Positions 5,613 through 7,540 of a DNA stretch of 7,540 nt are shown one piece after another. This stretch comes from JALOAP01 sp964632355. Lineage in GTDB: Bacteria; Chloroflexota; Dehalococcoidia; Tepidiformales; Tepidiformaceae. The notes beneath the pieces were generated by a model, which was given only the letters and a program-made list of their open reading frames with translations, made no database searches and was not told where the DNA came from. Position 1 is the first letter of the stretch. Each line of letters starts with the position of its first letter. The stretch covers positions 1-7,540 of the forward strand of contig CAZWBW010000118.1 of the NCBI GenBank assembly GCA_964632355.1, in the 5' to 3' direction. The translations under genes were made by a program, and so were the position numbers.

Positions 5613-6895
5613 CAGATCACCATCCGCATTCGAAGCCGGCGCAATTCAGCGTCATCCAGCCCGAGGAGTTCGCCGTAGACCTGCTCATTATGTTCCCCGA
5701 GCCGAGGGGCGCGTCCCCGCTGCTTCCAGGGCGTTTCACTCAATTTGAATGGTGCGCCCGGGTAAATGAACGATTCGCCGAGGTCCTCGTGATACACGCG
5801 AACCCAGTACTCTCGAGCGGCCAGCTGTTCGTTCTCGACGATTTCCCGGGGACTCAGCACGGGCGCCCAGCCAGCGCCGCGCCGCTGCGCTTCGGCCACG
5901 AGCTCCAGCTTCGGCCGCTTCGCGCAGAACTTCGCCATCGTGTCTTCCACGTAGGCCATGTCCTCCGGCGACAGCGGGTCCAGCCCGCCGAGCTTCTCAC
6001 GCCATTCGGGCGAATCGAGACCGTTCGCTTCGCCATGTTCGGCCAACCAGTCGATAATCGGGCCACTCTGCGGCCCGATAAGCCCACCGGCCTGCAGGCA
6101 CGTCACCCAGCCGTCTTTCGCTTCGTACAGGTACCTGGCTCCATAGGCGCCGCGGTTATTGCGCCGCACACCGGGCCCGCTGAGATTTATGTTGAGTATG
6201 TCCCAGGTCGCCTGCGCGTTGTCCATCGCGTTCGCCATGGCTTCCTGCATCGATACATCGACGTGCTGGCCGACACCGCCGTTCACGCCACGGGCGTAGA
6301 GCGCCGTCATCGCACCGACAGCCGCCTGCACGTTCGCCTGGGTGTATGCCTGGGGCACCGTCGAGCGAACCGGGCCGCGCTCAGGGTCGCCGTTCAGGTA
6401 CATGTGGCCCCCCATCGCCGAACCTACGATGTCGGTCGCGCGCCAGTCCTTGTACGGCCCCGTCTGCCCGAAGTTCGTGATGCTCACCACGACGATGCCG
6501 GGGTTCGCCTTCGAAAGCGTCTCGTAGTCCAGCCCCAGCGCCGCAGCCTCGCCCGGCGGGTTCGTCTCGATGACGATGTCGCTCTTCTCGACCAGCCGCC
6601 GCACGAGTTCGCGCCCCTGTTCGAGACGCAACTGGCAGGTCACCGAACGCTTGCCCGCGTTCATCGTCCACCAGTACAGGCTCGTGTCCGGCCCCTGCTC
6701 CCCACGGAAGAACGGGCCATTTTGGCGCGTCGGGTCGCCTTCGCGGGGCGGTTCGACCTTGATGACATCCGCCCCGAGTTCGCCCAGCAGCCGCGCGCAC
6801 AGCTGCCCCTTCTCGTCTGCGAAGTCCAGCACCCGGTAGCCGGCGAGCGGCCCCGTCGGGTGCGCCAATGGCACACTCGGTCCTTCGTTCGTCAT
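5612..6895 (-). CDS. Family III CoA-transferase homologue lacking the catalytic Asp
   Basis: The protein has 427 residues with the family layout: GYRVLDFADEKG (19-30), GADVIKVEPP (41-50), FGQTGPYKDW (142-151), GGHMYLNGDP (162-171) and GQHVDVSMQEA (209-219). The ADEKG variant near the N-terminus resembles a subgroup often found paired with a second transferase, as I remember it. At the catalytic position, aligned to the conserved AL 15 residues downstream, it has Tyr184 (AYTQANV, nearest polar neighbour Gln186) instead of Asp. It may therefore be a non-catalytic partner of the downstream protein, or use another mechanism. ATG 6895 has no clear ribosome binding site. GTG 6874 (codon 8) is preceded at 6 bases by GAAGGA (6886-6881) and may be the real start. 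It lies 31 bases downstream of hflX. Confidence 0.9.
   Translation of the reverse strand: MTNEGPSVPLAHPTGPLAGYRVLDFADEKGQLCARLLGELGADVIKVEPPREGDPTRQNGPFFRGEQGPDTSLYWWTMNAGKRSVTCQLRLEQGRELVRRLVEKSDIVIETNPPGEAAALGLDYETLSKANPGIVVVSITNFGQTGPYKDWRATDIVGSAMGGHMYLNGDPERGPVRSTVPQAYTQANVQAAVGAMTALYARGVNGGVGQHVDVSMQEAMANAMDNAQATWDILNINLSGPGVRRNNRGAYGARYLYEAKDGWVTCLQAGGLIGPQSGPIIDWLAEHGEANGLDSPEWREKLGGLDPLSPEDMAYVEDTMAKFCAKRPKLELVAEAQRRGAGWAPVLSPREIVENEQLAAREYWVRVYHEDLGESFIYPGAPFKLSETPWKQRGRAPRLGEHNEQVYGELLGLDDAELRRLRMRMVI
6881..6886 (-). promoter_or_regulatory. Possible ribosome binding site favouring GTG 6874 as start
   Basis: On the minus strand GAAGGA is followed after 6 bases by GTG (6874-6872), the eighth codon of the upstream CoA-transferase frame. 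The annotated ATG at 6895 has nothing similar before it. Starting at the GTG would give 420 residues beginning MPLAHPTG, closer to the usual short lead before the GxRVLD motif. Confidence 0.5.
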
Positions 6896-6926
6896 GCGCG
6901 TGTTCTACCGATTTCGAACCGGGATT

Positions 6927-7540
6927 TCAAACCACGACGCTCGCCGGGACCGCGGCGCGCAACACCTGCTCCGGTTCAGCCACGACGCCAGCTTCGAGGC
7001 TGCCATCCAACGCTGCCGCGATGGAGGCTCGCAGTTCGTCCAGGCCCCAGCGCCGCTCGGCCGACGTCAGCACAACGTTCGCCGGCCGCGGACCTGCTCC
7101 CTCGAGCAGTTCCAGTGCCTGTTCGTACGTCGCCGGCGTATTGCCCTCTTCGTCGCGAACCAGGTCGACTTTGTTCAATACGAGCAACGTCGGCCGGTCG
7201 GCGACCCCAAGCTCCGACAGCGTCCGGTCGACCGTCTGGCTGTGTTCGAACGCGTGGGGGTGCGAGATGTCGATGACGTGCAGCAGCAGGTCGGCCTCTT
7301 CGAGCTCCTCCAGCGTCGCGCGGAACGCGGCGACCAGGTCGTGCGGGAGCTTCTCGATGAACCCAACGGTGTCGGTCAGCAGGACCGTCTCGCCGGTGGT
7401 AAGCCGCAGCCGGCGCGTGACCGGGTCGAGCGTCGCGAACAGCTTGTCTTCGGCGAGGACATCGGCGCCGGAGAGCGCGCGCATGAGCGTCGACTTGCCG
7501 GCGTTCGTGTACCCGACGAGCGCGACCACCGGGAGCCCCT
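6927..7540 (-). CDS. hflX: HflX family ribosome-associated GTPase, C-terminal part (5' end outside window)
   Basis: HflX is a GTPase that binds the large ribosomal subunit and in several bacteria splits stalled or heat-stressed 70S ribosomes. About 204 residues are visible, all from the GTP-binding domain. The P-loop is GYTNAGKST, preceded by LPVVALV, so the GTG at 7529 is an internal Val codon and not a start. LFATLDPVTRR is the HflX switch I signature, DTVGFIEKLPHDLVAAFRATLEE is split here as DTVGFI (G3) followed by the family-typical KLPHDL and ATLEEL, NKVDL is G4 and TSAE is in the G5 position. The protein ends soon after the G domain (PASVVV). The N-terminal ribosome-binding domain is off the window. 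A 31-base gap to the CoA-transferase genes suggests readthrough into them, but no functional link is known to me. Confidence 0.95.
   Translation of the reverse strand, partial: GLPVVALVGYTNAGKSTLMRALSGADVLAEDKLFATLDPVTRRLRLTTGETVLLTDTVGFIEKLPHDLVAAFRATLEELEEADLLLHVIDISHPHAFEHSQTVDRTLSELGVADRPTLLVLNKVDLVRDEEGNTPATYEQALELLEGAGPRPANVVLTSAERRWGLDELRASIAAALDGSLEAGVVAEPEQVLRAAVPASVVV

Noticed and set aside
5690..7276. A 528-codon open frame on the plus strand opposite the CoA-transferases and hflX
   Set aside because: Arg/Pro/Val/His-rich composition with no motif, and it spans three minus-strand gene regions with strong family matches. It is a shadow frame.

Overview
The window is GC-rich, densely coded DNA from a bacterium that respires oxygen. 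It falls into two converging gene blocks separated by one bidirectional terminator. Subunit I resembles remembered actinobacterial and Chloroflexota aa3-type oxidases (HHMFTTG, then VLLPFFSF). Blue-copper proteins around the oxidase and family III CoA-transferases are also common in Chloroflexota. My best guess is Chloroflexota, perhaps Dehalococcoidia or a relative, with low to moderate confidence and no marker to prove it. A run of ten Ns inside coxA suggests a scaffolded draft or metagenome assembly.

Left block, plus strand, 1-4232: a cytochrome c oxidase operon in the order coxB (3' part only), coxA, coxC, and a fourth gene encoding a fused subunit. CoxB carries a complete CuA site and ends right after it, with no cytochrome c domain. 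CoxA is an A2-type heme-copper oxidase subunit I: it has the YSHPxVY motif and lacks the Glu of A1 enzymes. CoxC is a normal five-helix subunit III. The fourth protein is the most unusual item. It joins a two-helix subunit-IV-like segment, a soluble domain of about 105 residues, a third membrane helix, and two C-terminal type 1 copper (cupredoxin) domains predicted to lie on the same face as CuA. None of the oxidase proteins visible here contains a CxxCH heme c motif. The simplest reading is that electrons reach CuA through tethered blue-copper domains instead of a fused cytochrome c. This is inference.

The coxB-coxA spacer holds a 9-bp stem-loop whose loop shows TCCTCC, the exact complement of the coxA ribosome binding site GGAGGA. 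That makes a possible translational control element.

Centre, about 4249-4284: a strong hairpin with an A-run on one side and a T-run on the other, ending transcription from both sides.

Right block, minus strand, 7540-4323: the GTPase-domain end of hflX, then two different family III (CaiB/BaiF) CoA-transferases. The two transferase genes overlap by one base (TGATG). The downstream protein keeps the catalytic Asp. The upstream one has Tyr or Gln there, so the pair may form a heteromeric enzyme with one catalytic and one non-catalytic chain. The substrate cannot be told from sequence. There is no tRNA, rRNA, CRISPR, insertion sequence or phage feature, and no gene-free stretch longer than about 110 bases.
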